Origin: Isoetes taiwanensis
Taxonomy: Eukaryota > Streptophyta > Lycopodiopsida > Isoetales > Isoetaceae
DNA length: 64,000 bases
Reading direction: 5' to 3'
Assembly (NCBI GenBank): GCA_021234155.1
Contig: JAJEKV010000002.1
Location: 4,599,795 to 4,663,794, forward strand
The notes under the pieces were generated by a model. The model saw only the letters and a list, made by a program, of their open reading frames with translations, was not told the DNA's origin and made no database searches. Made by a program: the position numbers and the translations under genes. This document shows positions 1 through 12,520 of this stretch, in pieces (within the stretch, counting starts at the first letter, position 1; the number at the start of each line of letters is the position of its first letter).

Positions 1-990
1 AATTTAAATAACACATATAGAAGAAGTAGTATTGAATTTCAAGTACTAACCTTGTAATGTCTCAGATAGTTCAACTTGGTAGCATCCTTTTGTTCCGTGG
101 TGAGATCTTTATTGCCGCCTTTGGTCACCGAAGTATTCGATCATTGGAAGAAGTATCACCATGTTTGCTTTTTTATTTCCGAGTGTACCGCCAAGAACTA
201 AAAAAGTCTAGGGTCCATAGTGACCCTCGGTGGTCGCTTTTGGTGAGAATAAACCCAAGATATACCGCTACTCATGCTTTCTTTTTTTATCAAAAGGTGC
301 TTTCTTTTTAGACATCCATTCAACCCCAAAGCAACCGGTCGAAGAGTCTTTTCTCGCAATGTCGCCTAATTTTGTATTGCCAAACGCCGCCTTTAGATCA
401 TGTTTGGTGCTTCACGCATATGAGAGGGTCATACTAATAAAAACTCTCGACTTGAGGTAGGAAAGGTATGCCAAAAACAATTTGGTTTAAGTATATTATG
501 TAACATTTTGGTAAGTCCAACCATCTTTGCCATTGAGAGGCACAAGGAAATACGAGAATCCAAGTTATTTAGTATGAAACAGGGACGGCATGATCAATCC
601 AAACAATTCCACTTCCAGAATCGGGCCTTATCATTTTTCTTTAAATCTTTCTCACATCCACAAGTAAGAAAGGGGCAAAGAAGGCCCTCCATATTTTTTG
701 AAGAAGAACCCATCTCTTGTCGTTAGAATATGCCATATTACCTTCCTCGGGTGACATGTAGAGCGTAATTGAATAGGCAAGGTTGGTCAAAAAGTCCCAC
801 TTAAAAAGGTAAAGCAACTTCCGCTTTAGTAAAGTATTTGTCCAGCTTTTAGATGCTTTAACAAGCTGGTGATCTTAATTTCATCATTAGTGATGCCCTG
901 CCGTGGCTTTCCAAGTGTTCACCATTAAAATAGGGGCAATGGCCCCAAAATTCTCGACTCTTCCAAATTGTATGGTCCCGAAAGGTAAAG
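1..990. other. no gene recognised (left edge)
   Basis: This stretch holds only short open frames without recognisable domains. No convincing splice pairs, RNA gene or repeat boundary was seen. Confidence 0.4.
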
Positions 991-997
991 ATAGCAT

Positions 998-1632
998 TCA
1001 ACATTCGCATTCGTGTAAAATAGGAAATTTTGAGGAATTTTGTAATGTTAAGGTAGGAACTTCATCCTGATCATCCAAATCCTCACTACCAGAATCATTG
1101 ATTTTGTCAATTTCATCTTCGTCCAGAAGATCTTCATCAGAGAAGAGGCAGTTTTTAACATCATTTTTCAAGAAAGAATCAGTGGCAGTACCAGGTTCAA
1201 CTTGGAGTGAAGACTTCATTTCATGCACATTTTCCAGATGAGTAAGTCCAATCAAAAACTTTTTTCCTAAATCATCTTCATTGCAAGTTCGGGCAAAGAG
1301 AACAGCTTCCATCTCACCATAAATTTTAGATATCAGAGTTTTACAAATCTCTAGTTTGTAATTTGCACACTTCATCTTTTGAAATATAGCAAACCATCCG
1401 TTAAATCCAAGATAACTTACGGTGTGATCTCGTTTGTCTAGCGTGCCTTTTCTTTAAGAGTGATGAACTCATGAATGTCCTTGTTTTTGATGCACGTAAT
1501 CAACGTTTGAACCGCAAAGTTTGGACTAGAAATACCGCACATATGATAATTTAATGTCATGAGCTCTTTTATCCAAACATTGTTCAGATCACATTTGTCA
1601 TCCTTATCCTGAAAACATTGTAAAGTATACAT
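998..1632 (-). CDS. unrecognised acidic protein, two exon-like blocks
   Basis: Two minus-strand open blocks look like coding exons. The first (1632-1438) follows a good acceptor (ttttcag near 1610) and contains CGISSPNFAVQTLITCIKNK. The second (1375-998) follows an acceptor-like aaaag and encodes about 125 residues. Its N-terminal half is mixed and hydrophobic (IYGEMEAVLFARTCNEDD), and its tail is strongly acidic (FSDEDLLDEDEIDKIND). A GTAAGT donor lies between them near 1418, but the first block reaches a TAG in its own frame before it, so joining them needs a frameshift. The implied intron is also only about 50 bp. The family is not recognised. The pair could be a decayed gene or part of an old transposon protein. 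An open frame at 3496-3747 on the same strand could be an upstream exon, but nothing ties it to this pair. Confidence 0.3.
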
Positions 1633-1899
1633 AACGTTAGTTAATTATTTAGGTAGCACCATGATCCTAAATCAAGGTTCTAAGTTAAACTTAGAAGTTG
1701 GAGTAACATTAAAACCCCCAAGCTGGGAAATATACAAGTCTAAGACAAGATATCTGGCACATTTAAGACTAGACATTCCATTTGGAATAAGCAGTCTTTT
1801 TATAAGTGCAACCCTAGATAGGATTTGGTGCAAAAACCCAAGCCTTGAGAAGGATCTAAAGAGTACATTTTGACCAAAAGAATGTTTGTCAATCTTAAA

Positions 1900-3450
1900 G
1901 AACAATAATGACCTTCCGTGATATTTTAGCCAATATAAAAGAAACTAAGTGAAAGAGGCACATGAATAGAGTTTTGTAATCCTTGGATAAGATATTGGAA
2001 AGCATATATGGTTGAAATAACAAAGATATCACTTAAAAAATAGAACTTAGATAATTTAAGAAATTAAACAATTTGGTAACAACAATTTAATCATAACTCT
2101 CAAGATGTAGTAGATTAAAAACAATAGAGCCGTAATCGTAACACTATTTTAATGAAAAATATTATTAAATTATCATATGTTTATAGACAAAAAATAGGAC
2201 AAATATATCCATCATTTAAGAGTAATGCGGGAAGCATTCATTGTAGATGTCAAAAATAGATAAAATAGGACTTATTTAAATCCAACCGAGATAGCGTAAT
2301 ATCACCAAATAGGAGGTTCATAGTAATAGATTTGCCAATCCACTTAGAGTCGTGTCAAATATAATAAAGCAAAATCTTTTGTTCAGAAAAACACCAAGCA
2401 AATGCATGGAGGGTTGGTCAGGTTACGTACCACAAGAAATTAGACAAGCATTAGAATGGTTGCCAACAAGGAGGTAACAAAAGCAATGGATAAAACCAGG
2501 CTTATCGCCTTTTTCACCATAATAACTTAATAACATATTTAGATTTAATTTGATAGCCCAAACAAGAGAAAACATGAGAACACAATTAATCTAAAAGGAT
2601 ATAAGCCGAGAAGCCCACGGTTGGGAATAAGGAATGATAGATATGGACAAACACTAGATCGGTGCAGCCAGAAAAAAGAGAAGCAACCGGGAACACAATA
2701 AAATAGAAAACAACAAGGCTAGGAATGAAATTATGCCATGAGCTACAAGAATCTTAAAACCGAAATAATAAGCTTAAGAAGGATTACATGTGGTAAGGAT
2801 TTGAAAATATGTCTTGATTTTCTAAGGTCACGTGAACTTAAAAAACTGGAAATAACTAGATAATGAAGATAAGAAAAAAAACTCAATAACTGGATAAGTT
2901 CCGCCTAAAAAGGTGTATCTATCTAGGACCACTTTGGTGCTATGAAAAAGGAAACCGTGTCGTATGCAGCTAGAGAACAAGGTAACATAAGTATAGAAAG
3001 GACAAGGGAGCTCAAGAAGAGGATAAATCGTAGATAAATTAGGTCATTCAATGGTTCATTAAGACATAACGTGACAACCGAGTAGAGGAAGATAACAATA
3101 TATGAAGCGAAATTGAATACGAACTATAACTACATTAGTAACAAAAAAATTGATTCAAGGGTTAAAATAGATAAAATATTAAGGCTCGGCTGAATCAAAA
3201 GTTCTAGATTAACAAACTTTCGTTAGGATATAAAGGCGACAAGAACATAATTTAACTAGAGTAACATAAAGAAAACAATGAATAAATAAACCAAAGGCCG
3301 GGGGTTACTTTTAGATGGGGAATTCATACTATCTTTAGATCTATTTAAACTGTTATATTTCGAAACCCGTGAGTAACTAGGTTACATCGCTTAACAATGT
3401 CATTCTATAAACAATATAGACAACTAGACAACTAGTTAAATAGCATTAGT
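1900..3450. other. A-rich non-coding stretch
   Basis: The plus strand is strongly A-rich and full of stops in all frames. No domains, repeat boundaries or RNA genes were recognised. Confidence 0.4.
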
Positions 3451-3495
3451 ATTCGGAAAAAACGGGATATCATATTGTATTCACAGAAATGAAAT

Positions 3496-3747
3496 TTAAT
3501 TCAATATGAAACTGAATGGGATCGGTTCCAGCCACGAGTTCAGTTTGAGCATCAGTAGGGATATTAGGCATGGGATTAGGATTTTCTTGGCTATCAAAGC
3601 AATAACCACCAATTGGGCAACACCAGCGGGAATAGTAGGAGTAGAGGAACACGCTCCCAATATTGAAATATCATCTCCTTCAAGCCCATGAATGCTTTTG
3701 GCTTTTGTATGTTTTGTGAAAATCAAACAAATTTTTTTTTTAGCCAT
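3496..3747 (-). CDS. possible unrecognised exon, two overlapping frames
   Basis: An 83-codon minus-strand frame starts with a lysine-rich MAKKKICLIF and continues with GLEGDDISILGACSSTPTIP. A second minus-strand frame over the same bases (3652-3470) ends with a composition typical of real protein (ENPNPMPNIPTDAQTELVAG). A single frameshift would join the two into one reading frame of about 90 residues, which suggests a decayed coding segment. The family is not recognised. Chance open frames remain possible. Confidence 0.2.
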   Translation of the reverse strand: MAKKKICLIFTKHTKAKSIHGLEGDDISILGACSSTPTIPAGVAQLVVIALIAKKILIPCLISLLMLKLNSWLEPIPFSFILN

Positions 3748-3749
3748 CT

Positions 3750-4861
3750 TCTTCTCTTCTTTTTCAATCTGTGAATGGTGGCTTTATTTAATCCCTTTCT
3801 TTCTTCCCATAAATCTTTTCCAAACATACGAGATAAGCGGCGGTGGCAGTAATGAAAATAATCTTTGCCACTTGATTTAAATAAGAGTGCTTGACCTAAA
3901 TCTTACCCTTGCGGTGTCGATCCATCTGTTTGATGCAAATCCATTAGCCTTACCAAGCACATACAATTTCGATTGAAGATTATCGTGGCCCTTCCGCTTC
4001 CGGTTTCAGAAACTAAAATTGGGTTTAACCATGGAAGGAAAAAAAATTGTTGATCTTGTTTTTCTTGAAAAAAGGGAATAGTTAAAAATGAGGTCATTTT
4101 TCTTAAATAAATTATGATATTTTTAATGAAGCGGAACATGTACAAACAAGTGGAGTATATTAATTAGTTTAGCTTTAGCGGCCCATTAGGTGTTTGTTTT
4201 TTCCTACATAACAAGATATATATATATAAAAAAAAAAAAAAAACAGGTTGGGAACATTGCACATCGACCTATGGGGACCCGGTGCTCAATTTGAAAGGCT
4301 ACCCATAATTTTCTTGTGACAAGCAAAAAAAAGATTTAAGCCTTCGCAACCGACAAAGATGTCTTTTCAATTTTAACCTTTCAAATGCAAGAATAATATC
4401 CCAAATGGCCGAAACCATTTTTTATGTAAAAAGCGAGAAGTTATAAAGTATGTTATAAACTTGTAATAGTATAACCAAGTTTCAAAAGTATTACAAAAGA
4501 GAGCGGAAAGAGCATATATTAGAGAGCCCAAGTATAGGTCGCAAGATGAGCCCAAGGACCTTGTAGCTATTTGATCAAAAGTAAGGCCAAGTGGGTTGAG
4601 GGATGCAAGTACAGGGGTTTCATGGCCCGATTCCCTACCGATTCCCTGCCAATTCATGACAATTCCCCGGCGATATAAGTCGGTGTTCCACAGCCAATTT
4701 CATGGCAATGGTAGGTAGATGAAATTGGAAAGGAATCAGTCGGGACTGGAGGGAATCATTTGGTTAAAGACTATGCTCGCATCATGCTACCAATTTTTGG
4801 GGGTAGACCTTTCTGCATTGGGGAAAGCGGATGTCAAGACCGAACCTAGCTTCATGTACAA
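3750..4861. other. no gene recognised; AT microsatellite and poly-A
   Basis: A short (TA)n run followed by about 17 A residues lies near 4215-4242 and may mark the tail of an old retroposed copy. Nothing else is recognisable. Confidence 0.35.
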
Positions 4862-4996
4862 TTTTTGGGTTGCCCCTAAGGGGCAAACCCTTGTTTATGT
4901 GGGTTTGTGGCATATTATAGGTATATGCCGGTATATGCTTGGAATATGCCTATGACCGCTCCCAAACCCATTATTGGTTTGTAAACTCTCGGCCGT
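4862..4996 (+). repeat. dispersed repeat with hairpin, copy 1
   Basis: This segment of about 135 bp recurs in direct orientation at 8324-8459. Both copies share a near-perfect inverted repeat (4867-4890 here) built around TTGCCCCTAAGGGGCAAA, then a run containing GTATATGC repeats, then AAACCC..TTATTGGT.TGTAAACTC. Similarity fades on both sides, so these are not obviously LTRs of one element. It may be a short dispersed element (MITE-like or SINE-like) or an LTR fragment. Confidence 0.5.
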
Positions 4997-4999
4997 TTT

Positions 5000-7900
5000 T
5001 CATTGTTGGGCAGCCACTCTTGAAGCGGGTTAACTTAGGAGAGGCTTGCAGGCAATCGAGTTGAAGAACCGAGCAGGCAGAACCGGTTGAAGAACCGGAA
5101 CAGACGAACCCGAGCCGTAAGCGAGGGCCATACTCGATTTTGGCCGCTTGAAAATCTTGTGAGTTTGATTTTCGATGTGTAATGCATTCGATACACCTTA
5201 CCTCCAAAAAAAAAGCGGAGAAATTTTGATTTAGGGCAAGATCGTGGTTTTGCACCGAAATCATTTTTCCTGCTCTAAACTTAGTTTTGATTAATGATTT
5301 TGTAGGTATTGTTAGGCGTGCGATAGCCTTAGTCGATATTTGCGAGAATCCATTAGCTATGGTTGCTACCCCTCGTGGCCGGGGAAAAGAAATTCTCACG
5401 GCTCAAGCTTCATTCCTTGTAGTACTTGGTCAATGGCGATGAGATCTGAAAGGTAGGCCGGATCATGATCACAATAACGAACCAGGTTAGGCCCGATCTA
5501 AACCTAGCGGCATCTCATGAATGGCTCTTTGCTCCCTTGCAATTGAAATTTGGCAATGCGGTTTCTCGAGGGACTTTAAATCCAGAATGCGGCTTTTGAG
5601 GTTTTTCGATTTGGCAATGCGGCTTGTGTTATGGTATGAGATATTGAAGCTTGAGCTCTGGCGATATTATCGCTATTATTTTAAAAGGCAAACTCTCCAA
5701 ATGATTTCTAAGCTTAACTGGTTGCAGGTGCTCAAGCTTCTTTTGAAGGATGGTTTCGTTTTGCAAACTACGAGCGTATCTCTCCCCCATTGAGTTAGAC
5801 TCTTGAAGGCAAATAGTATGCTTCACATATATGTTAAGATTGAGATTCGTGGGCTGTTTCCTCTAACAACATCGAGGTTCGGGTTATAGTCACTCTTGCA
5901 TTACCTACAATCCTTTAACCGGCATTTGTGGCCGTGACCAATATGTCATTCAGGTTAATCACTTTGGCATTATATTCCTTTAAGTGTCATTATAAATTTA
6001 GATCTCTTATCATATGCTCTCTCTCACACGGCATTGGGAGTTCGCGGTTCGCTATTTGGTAGTATACTCATTCGAATACAATATCGGCTTTTTGAATTTC
6101 TCTAAATTGTAATTTGTAAGGGATGTTATCTTTTCTTGCATGACTTATATATCCTTAAGCTGATTAGGTTCGTGAAATTATATTTGTTGTGAGACTTGTA
6201 TTCTCTAAAGTGGTGGTATCTATTTGAGCATATTCTTTTTCTTTACATTGAGTTATAAATTTATGTGCTTGGCCCCGTGATTGTTCATGACTAATTGTAG
6301 AAAAGATGTGAACTTATGGGTTGTTTGTTTATTTCTAGGAGAAATTTTGGATCTTTTTAGAACGGGCTTCTCATTTGAGTGTTGCTTCACATAAAACAAA
6401 AGGTGGCTCTCCTCAAACATTAAATGGCAATTGTAAAATGTTGCGATGCTAAGTGATTTAGGTCGCTTACATTGCGGATGATGTAACTCTCTTGAGGGAT
6501 ATTCTTCTTGAAGCGGAGAAATTGAGACAAACACGGGAAGATGAAGAGGGTAACTTCAAATTCTAGCTTTGTGAAACTCGATGATATGTTTTAAACAAGT
6601 ATTAAAAGTAATATTTACTTCAAGAAGTCAACTTCATTGCGGTTACTCTATCACGCTAAGCGCTTACATCAAAGGTTACACCAACGAGGCTCATCTAAGA
6701 CCCAATTAGCACGGTAGATTGCCACACAAGCGGCCAAACAATGTTGAGCACGGATCTTAGGATGAAAGCCTACAACGAGAAAAGTTATCGTTGCATTCAT
6801 AGCTCCCAACTCTTCTCACCGGGAGGCTATCTCGCGGAGTTCTTTTCCAGATATCAAATATGATGGTAGTTGATCTTTCATTTTTCACATGTAATGCCCT
6901 CATGTCTTGACTGTTCACTATTTTTCAGAACTCTCGCTCCAAAGGTTGATGGGAAAGAGTTCAGTTATCAAGCGGATATCGTGCCATAGAGCATCATTCA
7001 TTGCCATCAATTTTTCCACGAACATTGTTATCCTTATTGAACATATTTTTGGAAAACACATCTAAGTTATAAGCGATTGAGCTTTCTCGACCAATATTAA
7101 GGAGTTGAATGCTCACCATCAAATCGGGAGACAAGTATAATTTTCGTCAGAAAAAAGAGTAGGTTGTAGTAAAAACTAGAATTTGAGAAAAATATGCATG
7201 ACTATGGTATAGCAGACTTGAGGAAAGCTGATGAAATATTTTGCCTGCCTTTATTAGCACTAGTGAGGTTGACATGAGTCAGTTGCCAATCCTTTAAGCA
7301 TGATTGCAAATCGTTCAAGCTTTATTACGGATGCTTTTGGTTGGGTTTGCCTATATTTTCCTCCACATCCCGAAGGTACTAAAGGCAATCCTAGCATGTG
7401 GGGGAATAGTCATACAAATCAATACCATCATGTGCTTCATGTATCGTTGTCTAGCCATTTTGTTGAGTTCACAATTTCAGCCCGATAAATTCATACGTTT
7501 ATTTGGCGTGCCTTTTTGAATCCTAAGCGGGAAGCATAACTTCTATATGAGGATTATGTTTTTGTGTATTTCCCATTTCTTTATAATACATGCACAAATT
7601 GTTTGTAACCAATATACTTATTTGCAGTGCGTTTTTCGTTGCCTTTTTATGCTTGTGATGATGTTCATTCTTGCGGACATACGATAACGATGCAGTGTAT
7701 ATACAAGTTGGCGTGCATGTGTATGGGGTAAAAGATATTGAACATGGTAAAAACAGACTAATAGTCAAAATCTTCCAATTTACAAGCATGATTATTCAAG
7801 CGGGCACAAAATATTATGGAGATGGTTCATAAAATTATTGAACACAATTTAGAAATATGAAAAGCTTCTTTGTTTCTCCATACGGTAGAGTGTCAATTTG

Positions 7901-8323
7901 CGACATTAAATTTGCATTCATTTCATGACGGTGTATTTAGAATCAATTAATTCCAAAGGCTGGAATAATGAAGTATTTGACCAGCTCGAGCACATGTTAT
8001 TATTGACTCCACGGTAAAGAACAAAGAGGCTCATTATCCATTATTAATCAAGAGAAATGAGCATGGTAAAGTATTTCACATAAACAATGAGCGATCTTGG
8101 CGGTAACATTCAACCCTAAATTATGGAGTTTTAAGGTGTCATATGAAAAACTGGTTAATTGTCTTTTTTGAGCGGCTAAAGCAAAAGTACACTTTTCACG
8201 AGGGCTCCTATAAGTTGGCCTTAGGTCCTCGGCCGAAATCTCTCGGCATGTATATAGATTAGATTAGAAAGAAATCAAAGCGAGGTTCTAACACTAGGGA
8301 GCAATTCGATTTTCAAATGACCC
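5000..8323. other. no gene recognised between the two repeat copies
   Basis: Only short open frames are present and none has a recognisable domain. The plus strand is T-rich from about 5500 to 8100. Because copies of one repeat flank it, the stretch could be the interior of a decayed element, but no gag, pol or transposase segment was found. Confidence 0.35.
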
Positions 8324-8459
8324 TTTTTTGGGTTGCCCCTAAGGGGCAAACCCTTATTTATAATGGTTTGTGGCATATTATGGGTATATGCTAGTATATG
8401 CTTGGAATATACCTATTTCTGCTCCAAACCCGTTATTGGTATGTAAACTCGGTCGTTTT
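8324..8459 (+). repeat. dispersed repeat with hairpin, copy 2
   Basis: Second copy of the repeat at 4862-4996, in the same orientation and about 85-90% similar by eye. The hairpin at 8330-8353 is base-for-base identical to that of copy 1, while the flanking parts differ by scattered substitutions. Conservation of the stem may be meaningful or may only reflect a few mutations. Confidence 0.5.
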
Positions 8460-10146
8460 AGATTTGTTAGATTTCGATTTCTAAATGTTGGGGTTATGGT
8501 TTTGAATTGATTGTCAAAATATGACTTTGAACTATGATTTAAGCCACTTCACCCTCGGCCATGGAGGCAACCCTCCTAGCGTAGTACCTTGTTTTCAATG
8601 GTTGCATGGTGTCTAATTTGCATGCCCATGAAGTGTTCTTAAATTCATTGCCTTAAAAGATTATTTGGGATTGGATCATACACTTTTGCATATAGGCCTA
8701 TATATCATTTTATTTACAAAAATTAAGAAAATAAAAAATCTATAAATATATGGCAAAAGTGATAGGACAAATTTCTAGCCGTTTAAATGACAAATATATA
8801 TTTTGATGGCCTTCCAATGGGCGTTTGATCATTGGCTACCTTTCATTTGCAATACAAATTTTTCTTTTGCTTGTTTTTGAGGCAAAATGCCAAAAATAGG
8901 CGTGGCGAGTCAAATTTGATCCTTGATGGGGACCACCCAATATCAAATCACTTGGAGATCAAGTATTTCGTGCTTGTGATCACTTTAGTAGGAAACTTTC
9001 TGAAGGGTGTTCTTCCTTAGCATAAATCGGAGCCTTTGACACTTTCACCCAAATGGAAGATGAGGTGGGTGATGGGTCTTGCGGGGGAATTTCTCAATAC
9101 CAAGTTCAACAATTTCTTACAAGATGTTGTGATCTACCATCAAAAGTCAGTTGCCTATGAACACCAACAAAATGGTGTGATTGAGAGAAAAAAAAACCAA
9201 CCCATCTTGGAATGTGCTTTCGAGCAATGATTCATGGAAGAGGAATTGATCAATTTTTTTGAAATTTGAAGAAGTGCACATGGCGTGCTACATTGAACCA
9301 AATACCTACAAAAGCCAATCAAATGTGGTGCATGAAGAAATATTGGTCGGACCAAAAACGATGTACATGAATTGAAAATGTTGTTTGCCGCGGCATATGC
9401 ACACTTGAGCCGCAAAAAGCTAAACTCTACTGTAGGGCGTTAGAATGCATGCTTGTAGGCTATGATGAGCACATAAAGGGATACGAGGCTATATGTCCCA
9501 CTCACAAAGAAAATCATTGTGAGACGAAGTGTTGCATTTGATGAATGCACGTTCTTTGGCAAAAAGGAGAAATCAAGCAAGCTTGAATGGTATGAGGCAA
9601 ATGCAGAGGATGAGACTAAACAAAATGTAGAACAAAATTATGATGTCCCAATGGAAAAACCTACCATTGATGACATGGAAGATGCAACCACCGATGACAT
9701 TCATGATATCCCTACGAACGGAGGAGATTGATCTCAAAGATAATCACGAGCTCGGTTATTGCCATTGAGGGAGATCCACAAGGAAAGCAAATCCGCGATC
9801 GAATGTAAGCCTATCACAGATCTCGATTAGGTAAAACTCCCTCTTCGTTGCTTTCCATAGTAATGCACCACTAGATGAACACATTCACTTTCAAGAGGCA
9901 ATGTCCGGCACTCATCGTAAAGAATGGCACAAATGCCATGGTTGAAGAATATCAGTCCTTATTGGACAATGATACTTGAGACTTGAGTAAAGCCTTCTAG
10001 CTAACAAAAGGCGTCACTTGAAATGGGTCTACAAAGGTAAAAGTATGATGGCGGGGCAACATTGATAGATTCAAGGCATTTTTTCATGAAACATTTGCTC
10101 CAGTTGCCGGTCTTACCTTTGTGCGCTTGGTAATTGCCTTAGCGTA

Positions 10147-10537
10147 GCCCATGGCTTAGACTTGCAGCAGATGGACATCAAGACTGCCTTCCTTAATGGT
10201 AAACTTAATGGTAAATTTAAGAAAGAAGTCTCACGTCTGCGTAGTAATTGCCTTGGCGTGTAGCCCATGCGAGGGTTGAAAAAGTGGGGGGTTAGGCCCT
10301 TAAAATTCCAGTTGGCATTCAAAATTTCCGTTTAGTTTTTGGATGCCCTTAAAATTCCGGTACAAAATAACATAATTTAGTGTAAAATCCGGTATATCCG
10401 AGTCTTATTCTATATTAAATCCGGTACGTATTATCTATAGGTCGAACCCTGAGCCCATGGCTTAGACTTGCAGCAGATGGACATCAAGACTGCCTTCCTT
10501 AATGGTAAACTTAATGGTAAATTTAAGAAAGAAGTCT
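10147..10537 (+). repeat. 85-bp direct repeat split by a 221-bp spacer inside the copia RT
   Basis: Bases 10147-10231 and 10453-10537 are identical (start GCCCATGGCTTAGACTTGCA). Between them lie 221 bp unrelated to copia, plus a third partial copy of the upstream edge around 10243-10270. The duplicated piece encodes the RT segment containing QMDIKTAFLNG. Insertion of a fragment with repair-associated duplication is the simplest reading. Confidence 0.7.
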
Positions 10538-11857
10538 ACATGAAGCAAGCAGCAGGGTTTATCAACAAGAACAATTAGTGTACAAGCTTAAAAGGACAAT
10601 TTATGGGCTCATCAGACAGTCATCACGGCAGTGGTATCACACAATTCATCAATTTTTCACCCAAATGGGCTTTTCTCACAACCACGCAGACTGGAACATA
10701 TACTATAAGTTTGATGGCTCAAAAATGTTATAGTTCTTTATGTGGATGATTTAATTCTGGCCAGCAACTGTCGGACATTGATGCATGACAACAAAACTGC
10801 CCTCAACCAGTGCTTTCACATGACAGACCTTGGAACGTTAAGCTACTTGCTTGGAATATAGCTATACAGGGATTCAGCCACTTGTAGCATCACGCTGCAT
10901 CAAACCACAGCCATACAAGTCCTGCTCAATAAATGCAAACATGAATACAAGTAAGTATCTCACAACACCTGCTACCACTCAATGTCTCAATTCTTTAAAA
11001 GGCATAGATTCTGAAATTCAAGACATTGTCTACAGAAGCATAGTGGGTTCATTGATGCACTTCATGGTTTGTACATGGCCCGATATTTCACAAATCATGA
11101 TAACCTTGAGCCAATATTTTGAACCCAGCCACAGCATTGGCAAGGGTTGAAACGCTTGTTTCGATACCTCAAGGTACCCAGAGCCTTGGAATCACATTCC
11201 ATGTAGGCAGTTCTCTTATACTTTTAGGGTACGTTATGTTGATCATGCAGGGAATTATATAAACAGAAAATCTCAAGTGGATTTTGCTTTTGTGCTACAA
11301 AGGGCAGCGGTATCATGGTCCAGCAAAAAGTAAAAGTCAACTGCTGTATCCAACTGTGAATTTGAATACATTGCTCTAGCATCGGCAGCTAAGGAAGGTA
11401 TATGGCTTCAAAGGTTCTTAAGGAGCTCAATACCACTCAAACACAAGTTACTGTTATATTTAATGACAACAAAGCAGCCCTGTCACTTGCAAAGAATCCT
11501 ACTAACTTTTCTAAGGCTAAAGATATACATGTTCAACATCATTTTACTAGGGAAAAAATCATAGAAGAAAAAATTGTTGTGAAATACCTCAGGACAGACA
11601 AAATGTCCGCAGACATATTTACTAAGCCTTTGGGAGAAAAGCCTTTCTGTAGGTGCATTACAGAACTAGGTATGACCACCATATGATCATGCAAGAAATA
11701 ATTTCATCAGTTCAGTTTCTAGTTTCTGTTTCAGTTTCGATGATACAGGGTAATGCATACTGCTCTTTCATTTGAGGGGGGGCAGCTTCATGTTGTGCCA
11801 TTGTGGTTGTTAGATTGTTGAAGTTAAGTCTTTTGTCAAGTCTGATTTGAGGGGGAG

Positions 11858-12147
11858 TGTTGGAACATGCTGTAAAGCAATAGCAAACAGCCATAACAAA
11901 AGTTCTGTGATGTTATTAGCCTATCAGTGTTCCAGAACCCTAAAGTTTAGTGCCAAGTTTTGCATGCTTCCTGAATAAGAGGACAGATCCTGAAACGTCT
12001 CGGTTGCCGCTTTGCCGCCTCCTTAATTCTGGGATGTCCCTTATTAGTCCACGCATTGTAATTCCACAGTTAGTTCTTCTGAATCAAGCTCTTTTATTTT
12101 CACCCACAACTATGATCCTACAAGATTTGGATCTGGAATCAAACAAT
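11858..12147 (+). repeat. probable 3' LTR of the decayed copia element
   Basis: It begins TGTTGGAACATGC immediately after the purine tract and ends near ATCAAACA, giving TGTT...AACA termini and about 290 bp. The right boundary is inferred from the CA end only, because no partner LTR is present in the window. Confidence 0.5.
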
Positions 12148-12520
12148 TAGAGGTAGATCTTGTTACTTGGAGAATACAATGTGGTTTTTTGCGAACACTG
12201 AAATAAACGCATTAGAAAATAATGATGCGTACATGTAAAAAGAAAAAGAACTTTTGTAACAAATGGCATTACAAAAGAGCAAGTCTCTTCAAGTTTTTAG
12301 GCTGTGCACGTATAAAATGCATGCTTTGTGCAATACTTTCATATGAAATGCAGAGGATAGTTCTCATAAAGATCAAAACATGGCTCTACAAAGTTTAATT
12401 CTTAACTTTGAGGACAGAATACAAAACACAACAGTAAATAAAAGACAAAAGTAAAGTCTCTTTTATTAACTCGAATAAAATGAAACAGAAAGAAAGTTTG
12501 TGAAAAGTGAAAGCATGGAT

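Larger units (their letters stand above)
9030..12147 (+). mobile_element. decayed Ty1/copia retrotransposon, 5'-truncated, with PPT and probable 3' LTR
   Basis: Copia pol fragments run along the plus strand in the canonical order. First is the end of the integrase core (GGEFLNTKFNNF at about 9090, then QQNGVIERKKN at about 9170). Next is the integrase C-terminal domain (VGYDEHIKGYEA, IIVRRSVAFDE at 9450-9545), then RT (QQMDIKTAFLNG near 10190), then the RT/RNase H link (YRSIVGSLMHF near 11030). RNase H comes last (VIFNDNKAALSLAKNPTN at 11455, MSADIFTKPLGEK at 11600). Stops and frameshifts break every domain, so it cannot be autonomous. A polypurine tract (about 11847-11857, TTGAGGGGGAG) directly precedes TGTTGG at 11858. 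The 3' LTR probably runs from there to about 12147 (ends CA). No 5' LTR, gag or protease was found. An 85-bp internal duplication is listed separately. Confidence 0.8.

Noticed and set aside
4971-5399. 142-codon minus-strand ORF as a gene
   Set aside because: No domain recognised, overlaps the repeat at its end, and composition is not convincingly protein-like.
4862-8459. A full LTR retrotransposon with 135-bp LTRs
   Set aside because: No primer-binding site, purine tract or target duplication was found at the repeat edges, and the interior has no gag or pol.
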